64,000 nt of DNA from Hydrangea macrophylla (Eukaryota; Streptophyta; Magnoliopsida; Cornales; Hydrangeaceae), in contig CM066997.1 in the NCBI GenBank assembly GCA_033977485.1, positions 80,136,634 through 80,200,633 of the forward strand. Direction: 5' to 3'. Below, piece after piece: positions 46,077 through 56,030 of the stretch. Position 1 is the stretch's first letter. Each line of letters begins with the position of its first letter. Below the pieces are notes generated by a model. That model did no database searches. It was not told where the DNA came from and saw nothing but the letters and a program-made list of their open reading frames with translations. A program made the position numbers and the translations under genes.

Positions 46077-47090
46077 TGGTATCAAAGTCACATTCATCAC
46101 CATCTACCTCCATCCGGCAGCCCTAGCACAACCAATTTTGCGCCGGTAACCCACCACACCACCAACTCTGCGCGGGCAACCCACCGCACCACTAATCTTG
46201 CGCTAGCAACCTACCACCACCAAACCTCCCACTGCGCCGACTCCAATCCATCACCCAACCTCCAGTCGATAACCTATAGCCCTAACCTAGCCATAGCGAC
46301 ACTCTAGACCTAACCCAGCCACAAGCGACAACCCCACATGCTAACTTAGTCCAGCCGATGCCATCTACAACCTACCCAAGCCCAGCCAACATCCACATGT
46401 TCCTCTCCCACCTTGCCGACATCTCCTAACCATACTTACCTCAACTCTGCATATTCCAGCCCTCTTTTCTCACATTATATCATTGCAAATCTCTCGATTT
46501 GATTGAAGGTCCAGTTTAGTACATTTTTTGGTCTCTTATGGACCCTTGAGTAGAAATTTTTTTTATTTTTTTATTTTTTATCTGTTTGTACCCATCTACT
46601 CCGTTTCCTCCCTCTTTTATTAGGTTTTTCTTTCATGTATAGAAACTATGATAGAAACAGAGAAACTGTAATCTAGTAGTCCGAACATACTTCAGAGTGT
46701 AGTGACACTGCTGGATCCCAATTTCAAAATTATTATCACCACATTCAATGGGCAAAATTACTTGACTTGGTCACAGGCGGTGACTCTTTACTTGAAGGGT
46801 CAAGGGAAGATGGGACATTTTGATATACAGGCCCCGCCTACTATTGATCTGGGCTATGATAAGTGGGAAATTGAGAATTCCCTTATTAAGGCTTGACTAA
46901 TTTATTCAAAGTTTCTACTAGATGAAGACTGCTCGATATATTTAGGACACAGTTGCCTCCACCTTCTTTAGAAAGGGGAATTACGCCCAAGAGTTTGAGA
47001 TGACTCGGTCTATTAATTGTTCAAAGTAGGGTGATATGACAGTCACAAAATATTTTATCTTTTTTACTACTAGTTGGGATCATGGTTCAA
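46077..47090 (+). pseudogene. Copia leader and Gag fragment
   Basis: After the primer site at 46077 comes a C-rich leader and a Gag fragment (46702-46896; IITTFNGQNYLTWSQAVTLY, YDKWEIENSLI) followed by stops and further degraded Gag to about 47060 (RKGNYAQEFEMTRS). No pol or 3' LTR is seen before the pararetrovirus at 47334. The tail near 47095-47150 has GATCATGGTTCAAG and TATCGG motifs of an unidentified repeat. Confidence 0.65.
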
Positions 47091-47333
47091 GTTCGCAGTA
47101 TCGGAGTTTGTTGTGATGATTCAATATATCGGCCATGCGACATGGTATCGGACGATACACTCGGATATGCTAATTTAAGGTTCAAAAAAATATGAAAAAC
47201 TCACGAAAAGTTTTAAAATAATAAGAATAGTAAAGTTGGCCTAACAGATTAACAAAATACACAATATACCAATTATAAAAGCGCGTGTCATCAATTCAGA
47301 CGTTGCCGATCTATTGTCTTGCTTAGGAGGCAT

Positions 47334-48867
47334 TCTAAATATATATATATATATATATATATACTTAAGAAATTTGGATATATAAATATACAATGAGTTC
47401 AAGAAATTTATATAAATAATGACAGGATCTAAAATTTTAAAAATACAGAAATTTATTACTTACTTGATATTGGAAACCACTATTACAGAGAAGGAGGGAG
47501 AATATTGAGAGGGAAGGATACAAAGAGAAAGAGGAGAGATGAGAACTGCGAGATGCCCTTCCACATATCAGAGGGTCATCTTAAATAAAAATTAAAAAAT
47601 CTACAGTTCTGCAGACAGGGTACTGTAGATACATAGTAAAAGATAAAAAGCAATACACGTGTCCTTAATTTGGTGGAGTCGCTCCGATTGCTTTTATCAA
47701 AACACTGTAGAAAAACCACTGGTTTCTTAAATCTGTGGGCAGAAACCTGTGGGCAAAGAAACGTCACTGCATGCGTAATTTGGCAAATTACGTCATTGCA
47801 TACGCCACTTATTCCAGCTTGTCATTGGACTTGTTACTGGACTGAGATGCCTTTGCAATCATGGCATCGAAGAGGTCTTCCATTAATGGAGTCTGACTGG
47901 ATATGGATGCTGTATCCATATCTTCTTCTTCATCATACGGATCTTGGGCTTCCCCTGCTAAGCAGCTAAAAGCATTTGTCTGAGTAGCTTGGGAAGATTG
48001 GCCCAGGTCTTCTTTAGTCTGGCTAGGAATATGCTGACTAATTCTTTTTGGAACCTGGGATGCTAAAAACTGCTCTTTCAAGGCTTCCATTACTTTAACA
48101 TAAATTTCTTCATGAGAGAGAAGTGGATTATTCCCCCTAATGGAAGCGAACAAGAGCTCAAACATATTTAAATGTGAGGCAACAGAAGAAGCTTTTGCCA
48201 TAAACTCTTCAGCTTTCTTCTTTTCTTCTTCCTCAAAATTTTTAATATAAGTTTTGACAGCAGGCTGGATTTTTGAAAGTGCATTTTCAATATCAAATCC
48301 AGGCCACCATTTCACCCAAAAAGTTCTTTGGAGAATAGGGAGTTTAAGAGAGTCTTCAGAAAGAATGATATCCCATTTCCAAATCCATACTAGTCTGAAT
48401 TCAGAAAAGAAGAATAAAGTATTTCTTCCAAAGGGGATATTGTTAAGGGATTTTCCTCTGAGGATTGGATGGTTGAGATACCATATTTGAAAATAATCCA
48501 AAATTTTTTGAGGAACAATACCTATTTCTGGACCCATTTTTTCACACCAATGGTAAAACCAATTGGGGAAAGTTTTAAGACCAGCTTTAAGTATTTGATC
48601 ATTTATAACAAAGAGCCAAGTATGACTCTTAGTGGGATTTTTATATAAAAATGCTTTATGCCAAGTTTCAACATAATCCCAGTAATTGTATGTTGCTCCA
48701 TTTATTTTTAATGTTCTTGCCTGAGCAGGGTTAAGACCCCATTGATGGGCAAAGAGAACTTTTATGATATAACACTTAGAATGTGTTATAGGAGACTTTT
48801 TGTCGTTTGGAACAAGATGGAAATGTTCGATTTGAACAGAACCAGATTCCGAAAGCATTGCTTCAAA
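47334..48867 (-). repeat. Left arm of the pararetroviral inverted repeat
   Basis: This arm holds the terminal ORF's C-terminal three quarters, the 3' noncoding region and a TA tract. It is nearly identical to the reverse complement of 54313-55898. The encoded proteins differ at only a handful of positions (for example S/T, T/A, I/N). It lacks about 60 bp around the primer binding site that the right arm keeps, leaving AAATTTATATAAATAATGAC at 47406. Confidence 0.9.
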
Positions 48868-49191
48868 TGCAAATCTAGGTTTAGACTCCTGGGTCATCCA
48901 ATTGTGCATATTTAAAAATCTTTCTTTAAGACCCCAGGGATCTGGATTTATCATTTCTTCATTTGGAATGTCTTCTAAAACAAGAAAAGTTTCCAAAAAC
49001 TGTTTTTGTTGGAAAACAACATCTTGAATTAGGATATCCTTGGCAGAGGGTTTCTGCTGAGGATTAGCCTTTTTTGGCTGATCATTTCCTTTATTTGGAA
49101 GTGAACCCTTTTGTGGGTTTTGTTGTTAGCCTTTCCCTTTGTTGGGACGCCGTTGAGGAAATTGAAATCCTCCTTTATCCGGAGGTTGCAT
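47809..49191 (-). pseudogene. Pararetroviral terminal ORF, left copy, one internal stop
   Basis: This is a protein of unknown function occupying the place of ORF2 in florendoviruses. The frame can be followed from ATG at 49191-49189, which overlaps the end of the RNase H ORF by 17 nt, to the stop at 47809. A TAA at 49128-49126 interrupts it 21 codons in, and the next ATG (48996) gives 395 codons. The N-terminal part is Q, P, K and G rich. The body is rich in aromatic residues (GRNTLFFFSEFRLVWIWKWD), and the C-terminus is acidic and S/Q-rich. I recognise no enzymatic motif. Confidence 0.75.
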
Positions 49192-50062
49192 CTTGTTTTT
49201 CCTGCAAAAATTCTCTAGTTAGAAAATCAGGTAAAGAGTTTTGATTTCCCTTAATATAATCAATCTGGAAATCAAAAGCAGATAAATCAGACTGCCATCT
49301 AGCAAAAATTTGTTTAGAAACTAAATTCTTAACATCTTGCTTAAGGATATGTTTAGCAGCACTGCAATCTATTCGAAGAAGAAATGGTTGGTTAAGTAAA
49401 TCATCTTGGAATTTAGTGATACACTTAACTATGGAAAACATTTCTTTTTTAATAGTAGAGTAATTTGTTGAAGAGCCTTTCCATATACCAGAAGTAAATC
49501 TTAATAACTCTTCTTTATTGGTTGTGGGATTCTTTTGTTTAAGAATTCCCCCATAACCTTTATCTGAAGCATCAGTTTCAACAATTTTTTCCCATCTTGG
49601 ATTTGCTAATCCGAGACATGGTAATTGTTTAACTCTAAGTTTAATTCTTTGAACATCTTTTGTATGTTCAGATGTCCATGGTAAAGGGTTCTTTTTGAGT
49701 CTTTGGTGCAAAAGGGCACAATCATGGGCAAGTTTATCATAATAATCCCCAATATAATTAAGGCTTCCCAAAAACCTCTGTAATTGGGTTTTTTCTTTTA
49801 ATTCATCAGGGAATTTAGAAGCAAATTCAATACTTCTATCAATGGGAACAGCTTTTCCTTTATTAAGATTAAAGCCTAAGAATCTAATCTGTGTTTTGAA
49901 AAGATCCATTTTTGTGGCTGAAAGAACAAGACCATTATGGATAATAATGTCTTGTAGGGTTTTAAGATGCTTAAAATGCTGATCAATAGATGATGAAAAA
50001 ACTAAAATATCATCTATGTAAACCAAACAGAATTCAGAAAAGGGATTAAATATTTCATTCAT
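49175..50062 (-). pseudogene. Pararetroviral RT C-terminal half and RNase H
   Basis: This 295-codon frame continues the RT domain of the ORF at 50069-53563 after one stop codon. It carries the catalytic motif VYIDDILVFS near its start, the thumb region (FLGSLNYIGDYY) and an RNase H domain with ETDASDKGYGGILKQ and, near the end, LPDFLTRE. It is in frame with the upstream ORF (the stop and the next ATG are nine bases apart), so it is the second half of one protein and not a separate gene. Confidence 0.85.
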
Positions 50063-50068
50063 GATATT

Positions 50069-53000
50069 TTAGAATTCTGATGGAGCATTTTTTAATCCAA
50101 AAGGCATGACATTCCATTCAAAGTGTCCAAAAGGAACTGTGAATGCTGTCTTATATCTATCTTCTTCTTTAATCTGGATTTGCCAATATCCAGATTTTAA
50201 ATCAAATTTTGAAAAGATAGAAGCATTATATAATCTATCCAATAAATCTTTTTTATTTGGGATAGGATATCTAATCCATTGTAAGGCATCGTTTAGTGGT
50301 TTGTAATTAACCACTAGTCTTGGTCTGCCTCTTTCTTTTTCAGCATTTTTATTAACATAAAAAGATGTGCAGCTCCAAGGTGAATAACTTTTCCTGATGA
50401 GCTTTTTATCTAAAAGACCCTGTATTTCTTTTTTACAGAGTTCTAATAATTCAGAATTCATTTGACTGGGTCTAGCCTTAGTATGAATCTGTGATCTTTC
50501 ATCAAATCCTTGTTTGTAAGGGAGAGAAACCACATGTTTCTTTCTTATCCAAAAAGCATTGGGAATCTCACTGCAAACTTTGTTTTGAAATTCCTCTTTT
50601 AATTTCATAATCTTGTTAGAAATTTTTGGCATCTTGAGTTGATGCTCAATATTCATAATTCTAACATCGTCTAGTAAAAAATCAAGGTGTCTTTCTTTTA
50701 TATCTAAAAGATTTAATTCATTGACAATTCTTGTTTCTGGTTCTTTAAGGAAAGGAAAAACCAGATCGAAATCATTAAATTTTGCATATATGCCAGTTTG
50801 GTCAACTTGTATAGGCATAATAAGTTTTAAAAAAGGAGTTCCCAGAATTACTTGTTGTTGTAAATCTTTAACAAGTAAAAAAGTAGAAGAAATACAAACT
50901 CCTTCATTACATACAAAAACATCAGAAAGCTTAAACTGGATTTTCATTCTGCTTCCACTTGCTGATGTTAAGGACTGCATAGTTTTTTCAAAATACTTAG
51001 TAGGAACTATGCCTTCCTGAATGCAGTTTAAATCTGCTCCACTATCAACTAGTGCTATAGCACTTATTGGATACTCTTCTTGTATAACGAGATTTATCTT
51101 GATATACCATTTCTGAAAAGTAATTTTATTAAGGATATGCAGGTATTGATCTCCTGTCATATCTATAGGTGTATGAATATTTTCTGGAGTAAGAATATCT
51201 CCTGTATCAGGAATATTCTCTCCAATACTAATGGAAGAATTAATATTTAAATTATCAATTTTGTCTTCCATTTTTGAAAAAGCTACTTGGAGGTCTCGTA
51301 TGTCAGACTTAACCAAATTTATTTCATGTCTAAGATCTTGTATAGAAATGGGTTTTTCAACTTTTTCCATTCTATTAAAGACCTCCTGTAAACTGTATTG
51401 TTTAAATTGATATTCTTTCTTTTCAGGAGTTTTCTTAGCATGATTGATACATAATTGTATTACTTTCACCTTTAGTTCAGGATCAGTAATATTGTCAATT
51501 ATATTTATCATTTCACTTTGATCTGAAGTAAGAACATTCAGAGTGAGACCATTCATAGTAGCAATGGACTTCAAATAATCTGCATCAGGGCACCCATTAG
51601 CACAAGATGAAGATGGTATTTGTTCTTCTTCCTCTTGGGAATAAAAACCATCATCCTCAGGGATGGCCTCTTCCTCAGATATTTCTGGAGAAGTATTTAA
51701 TAAAATTTTATAGAGTTGAGCCTTTAGGCCTTCATCCATATTTAACTCTGCTAATTTCTTTTGAGTAGTACATTTATTAGCCAAATGTCCTACTATACCA
51801 CACTTCCAACAAACCCTTTTATCAGCATTAGTTGCTGGTTTCTTATTAGAAGGATTATTCTTTCTAGGAGGTGGTCTAGTATTTCTAGGATTGGAATTAG
51901 TATTCCTTCTCCTATTAGGGGGAAATGGTCTTTGGTTGTTCTGTCTGCCATTCTGCCTTGTTTTAGTAGGCATAATTGGCATATCAATTCCCCATTGACC
52001 ACAAAAATCTCCTAGCTCTTTTTTACCAGTGAGATTTTGTTTACGCATCTGGTATTGTAATTTCATGTCATTACAAATACCTAAACCTACTTGGGCACAA
52101 ACACCTAGGATCTGCCCATAATTTAGGCTATCATATGGAACATTATATCCATCATTAAGATCTCTAAGCCTTTGTCTAACTTTTTCTACAAATAATGGTG
52201 GAAGACCATCAATAAATCTTGCCTTCCAAAACTCATTATTAGCATCAGGTCTCTGCATAACTCTACAGATAAATATATCTTTATACCATCTGTAATGAGT
52301 TAAAGAGGGACATCTAAGATTCATAAGGAGTTCTCTACTCCTTTCCATTCTCTGTGGATTACTACCGATAAAATGATCGATAATAGTCTGAACTAGAGTA
52401 ATAACAGCATCTGGTACCATAGTTGGTGCTCCATTTACTGTTTCAACTTTAATTTTATCCAAAATTTCATTTCGTTGGGGTGTTGTTATAACATTATCCC
52501 ACCAACCTTTAAGACATCCAGAGAAACCATTTGTGATAATTATTGCAGTGTCTTTTTCAGAATTATCACAATGTTTACTCATTCCTGCCCACATGAGCAT
52601 TCTATGGATGGTTTCAAAGATTTGATATTCAGTTAAACCATCAATATTCCATTCCACGACTTCTTTACCAGTATAAGAAGTCTGGTATCTAGAAAATTCT
52701 TCAAATAGAAGATCTTGAGGAGAAGGTCTATTATAATAATGAGGTAAACTCTCATGATTATAATTTATTTTATTTATTTGAGGAGAAAAATTTTCTTTAA
52801 AATTATTTTCCATAATATGAAAATTTTCAAATAAGTCTTCTTCCCCTGGTATTTCTTCTTCAACAATGTTTTCTGTAAAATTTTCAGGAGTTGTTGATAA
52901 AACATTTAAAGAAATACCTTGTATTTTCTTTGTTAAAAGATCTATAAAATCTTCTTCTTCCTTCTTAGTGGAAGTACGGAATTTTTTCGGTTGAAGAGCA

Positions 53001-53563
53001 GGTTTAAAAGTAGCTGCTTCAAACTTTGAAATACGTTTGCTACTTTCTGCTTTTTCAGGAATACTCAGATTTTTTAGGGTTTTTTCCTGTTCTTCAATTT
53101 TATCTTCAATTCTGGATAACTGGGCCTCCATAGATTCTATGGATCTATTTGTCCAATTATTCTGATGAGCTAAATGACTATTGAAAATTGTGTCAGCCGC
53201 TCCACCATTTCCAGATTTACTTATATAAGCAACTGCTTCAAGATCTCTATCATTTGATCTGAAGTCTATGTGAATAGGAGGAGGATGTAGACTTTCAAAG
53301 AAACCTTTATCCCCATGTAGTCTCCATTTGGTTGAACTAATGGTATTTAAAAATTTTTGAGAAGGAAACCATTTGTTAAACCAGTCAACAAACCAAATAA
53401 TGGTTTGTTTTTGTTCTGAATCTTTATAATATAAGTCCTTAATAAGACTTAAATCTTCTTTATTAAAAATTTTAAAATATTCATGCCGGAACTCTTTGTT
53501 TTTATCTAGCATGAAATCTCTATTAATAATATGTCTTAAAAATGAATCTGGACTAAAATCCAT
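50069..53563 (-). pseudogene. Pararetroviral capsid-protease-RT polyprotein with stop inside RT
   Basis: This frame of 1164 codons has an N-terminal region of unknown role; a capsid-like domain (about residues 290-530, with WWDNVITTPQ and RWYKDIFICR); basic N/R/P-rich sequence followed by a CCHC knuckle CWKCGIVGHLANKC near 585; an acidic stretch; an aspartic protease motif ALVDSGADLN near 839; and the RT fingers and palm (RPRLVVNYKPLNDAL, FSKFDLKSGYWQI, FGLKNAP). A TAA at 50071-50069 stops it before the catalytic YIDD, which is in the next frame segment. Its ATG overlaps the stop of the movement-protein ORF as TAATG. It is otherwise open, a mild level of decay. Confidence 0.88.
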
Positions 53564-54438
53564 TAGACATAAATAGAAGCAGAGTCATCATGAGAATAGG
53601 AGGGATCAAAAGGATCCTTTTTCTCCTTATTTCCTTGTTGTTCTTCAGGACCATAAACTGCCTGAGGAATGTTTTGTGCAGAATGAACAAAACCTTTTAA
53701 AACATTTTCCTTTTCTAGATTCTGGAGATGTTCCAGATCCATGTTTGGTCTTGGTTGATCAGACATGGATTGTCTAGAAGAAGAGGGATATGAAATAGTG
53801 TAAGGAAGTCTTGAAGGGGCAGTGTTAAAACTTCTTACAGAATTACTCCTACTCAAAGATAATCTACTAAATTTTTGAGGAGTAAAGGAAATTTCAATAT
53901 CACCATCTTTAGTTTGGGTGATTTGATCTAATTGTGAAGGAGGGACTGGAGCTGGAGGAACAACATTAGGGAGACACCAGTCCTCTGGGAAATTTATTTC
54001 TTCCCATTTAATTAATCTGGGAGTAGCAATATTAGTAGTAAGACAATTACTATCTATTGCTACTGTTTTTCCCGGAATACTTTTTAAAATAGCATTAGGA
54101 CATAAAGTATTCATTACTTTGTAATATATCCTATATGTAGTATTGACAGTACTAGTACCTGGAAGGTAATTGTACCCACTTGTTTGAATTTTTAAAGTAG
54201 TGGCTTCAAACAAATGTTTATCTTTTAAAGAAAGTGTCAAGTTAGGATAAACATCAAAATATACAGGACCATGACACAAACTTGTCTGTATAATACTCAT
54301 GGTCCTGTATATTTTGAAGCAATGCTTTCGGAAACTGGTTCTGTTCAAATCGAACATTTCCATCTTGTTCCAAACGACAAAAAGTCTCCTATAACACATT
54401 CTAAGTGTTATATCATAAAAGTTCTCTTTGCCCATCAA
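53563..54438 (-). pseudogene. Pararetroviral movement-protein-like ORF with replaced N-terminus
   Basis: Codons after the ATG at 54300 carry a 30K-superfamily movement-protein core (FDVYPNLTLSL, LFEATTLKIQTSGYNYLPG, WCLPN). A serine- and proline-rich region and a charged C-terminus follow. The first 46 codons of the open frame (54438-54301) are not viral movement protein: they are the antisense of the right inverted-repeat arm, read by chance. The true N-terminal part of the viral protein was lost at the rearrangement, so the product is unlikely to work. The last codon overlaps the next ORF (TAATG). Confidence 0.75.
54254..54317. repeat. Foldback palindrome at the pararetroviral rearrangement junction
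   Basis: The segments 54254-54274 and 54297-54317 are perfect 21-nt inverted copies (core CAAAATATACAGGACCATG) separated by 22 nt. Both copies come from the movement-protein gene. The right copy switches directly into the terminal ORF at the shared bases TTTGA. This is the inner join between the core and the right arm. Confidence 0.92.
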
Positions 54439-55371
54439 TGGGGTCTTAACCCTGCTCAGGCAAGAACATTAAAAATAAATGGAGCAACATACAATTACTG
54501 GGATTATGTTGAAGCTTGGCATAAAGCATTTTTATATAAAAATCCCACTAAGAGTCATACTTGGCTCTTTGTTATAAATGATCAAATACTTAAAGCTGGT
54601 CTTAAAACTTTCCCTAATTGGTTTTACCATTGGTGTGAAAAAATGGGTCCAGAAATAGGTATTGTTCCTCAAAAAAATTTGGATTATTTTCAAATATGGT
54701 ATCTCAACCATCCAATCCTCAGAGGAAAATCCCTTAACAATATCCCCTTTGGAAGAAATACTTTATTCTTCTTTTCTGAATTCAGACTAGTATGGATTTG
54801 GAAATGGGATATCATTCTTTCTGAAGACTCTCTTAAACTCCCTATTCTCCAAAGAACTTTTTGGGTGAAATGGTGGCCTGGATTTGATATTGAAAATGCA
54901 CTTTCAAAAATCCAGCCTGCTGTCAAAACTTATATTAAAAATTTTGAGGAAGAAGAAAAGAAGAAAGCTGAAGAGTTTATGGCAAAAGCTTCTTCTGTTG
55001 CCTCACATTTAAATATGTTTGAGCTCTTGTTCGCTTCCATTAGGGGGAATAATCCACTTCTCTCTCATGAAGAAATTTATGTTAAAGTAATGGAAGCCTT
55101 GAAAGAGCAGTTTTTAGCATCCCAGGTTCCAAAAAGAATTAGTCAGCATATTCCTAGCCAGACTAAAGAAGACCTGGGCCAATCTTCCCAAGCAACTCAG
55201 ACAAATGCTTTTAGTTGCTTAGCAGGGGAAGCCCAAGATCCGTATGATGAAGAAGAAGATATGGATACAACATCCATATCCAGTCAGACTCCATTAATGG
55301 AAGACCTCTTCGATGCCATGATTGCAAAGGCATCTCAGTCCAGTAACAAGTCCAATGACAAGCTGGAATAA
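54313..55371 (+). pseudogene. Pararetroviral terminal ORF, right copy, N-terminus missing
   Basis: The frame from 54313 to the stop at 55371 matches the left copy from FEAMLSE to its C-terminus and is open throughout. The open frame actually starts upstream, at ATG 54271 in rearranged movement-protein sequence, giving a chimeric N-terminus. About 110 codons of the left copy have no counterpart here. Function unknown. Confidence 0.8.
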
Positions 55372-55384
55372 GTGGCGTATGCAA

Positions 55385-55640
55385 TGACGTAATTTGCCAA
55401 ATTACGCATGCAGTGACGTTTCTTTGCCCACAGGTTTCTGCCCACAGATTTAAGAAACCAGTGGTTTTTCTACAGTGTTTTGATAAAAGCAATCGGAGCG
55501 ACTCCACCAAATTAAGGACACGTGTATTGCTTTTTATCTTTTACTATGTATCTACAGTACCCTGTCTGCAGAACTGTAGACTTTTTAATTTTTATTTAAG
55601 ATGACCCTCTGATATGTGGAAGGGCATCTCGCAGTTCTCA
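55385..55640 (+). promoter_or_regulatory. Putative pararetroviral promoter region, right arm
   Basis: Two TGACG motifs (55385-55389, 55414-55418) bracket a near-palindrome CGTAATTTGCCAAATTACG, similar in kind to the as-1 bZIP sites of caulimovirus promoters though with wider spacing. A TATA-like TATTTAAG is at 55593-55600, and a CT-rich tract follows the expected start. Known biology: the caulimovirid promoter lies upstream of the primer binding site. Here it would transcribe out of the locus towards the SUA pseudogene. Promoter activity is inference. Confidence 0.45.
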
Positions 55641-55765
55641 TCTCTCCTCTTTCTCTTTGTATCCTTCCCTCTCAATATTCTCCCTCCTTCTCTGTAATAG
55701 TGGTTTCCAATATCAAGTAAGTAATAAATTTCTGTATTTTTATAATTTTAGATCCTGTCATTATT

Positions 55766-55781
55766 TGGTATCAGAGCCATG
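55766..55781 (+). promoter_or_regulatory. Caulimovirid Met-tRNA primer binding site
   Basis: TGGTATCAGAGCCATG matches the complement of the initiator Met-tRNA 3' end, the minus-strand primer site of caulimovirids and conventional origin of their genome maps. It lies about 165 bp downstream of the TATA-like box and 117 bp from the end of the arm. The equivalent bases are deleted in the left arm. Confidence 0.85.
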
Positions 55782-56030
55782 TGTGGCTAATTCAGTGAAG
55801 CCACCATGGTATATACTATTGAAATAATTTCTTGAACTCATTGTATATTTATATATCCAAATTTCTTAAGTATATATATATATATATATATATTTAGATA
55901 ATATTTGTTCAACCTTATTTATTTATTTTTTTAGAATATTAAGATAAGATATATACTTGACACACACACAATCACACTCTCTACACACACACACAAACAG
56001 ATCGACACACACATAATGACACACCACAGA

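Larger units (their letters stand above)
47334..55898 (-). mobile_element. Endogenous caulimovirid (florendovirus-like) arranged as a large inverted repeat
   Basis: The minus-strand core, from 54300 down to 47334, has the order movement protein, capsid with zinc knuckle, protease, RT, RNase H and a terminal ORF, with no integrase and no LTRs, which is the plan of plant pararetroviruses. The last 1.5 kb (47334-48867) is repeated in opposite orientation at 54313-55898, so virus 3' ends point outward at both sides. Both ends lie in TA-dinucleotide tracts, a known setting for endogenous florendoviruses. The virus 5' region, including the start of the movement protein, is missing. Genus assignment is inference; a related unnamed genus is possible. 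Confidence 0.85.
54313..55898 (+). repeat. Right arm of the pararetroviral inverted repeat
   Basis: This plus-strand copy holds the end of the terminal ORF, the 3' noncoding region with promoter-like elements, the primer binding site and a TA tract. It matches the left arm in reverse with very few differences over about 1.5 kb. It is about 50 bp longer because it keeps the primer binding site region. Outside 55898 the two flanks differ. Confidence 0.9.

Noticed and set aside
48254..48490. 78-codon frames at 48254-48490 (+) and 54690-54926 (-), identical in sequence
   Set aside because: They are the antisense of the terminal viral ORF in each arm; their identity only reflects the inverted repeat.
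54301..54438. First 46 codons of the movement-protein frame as a real viral N-terminus
   Set aside because: They are the complement of the right inverted-repeat arm; the same antisense frame is found at about 48800 in the left arm.
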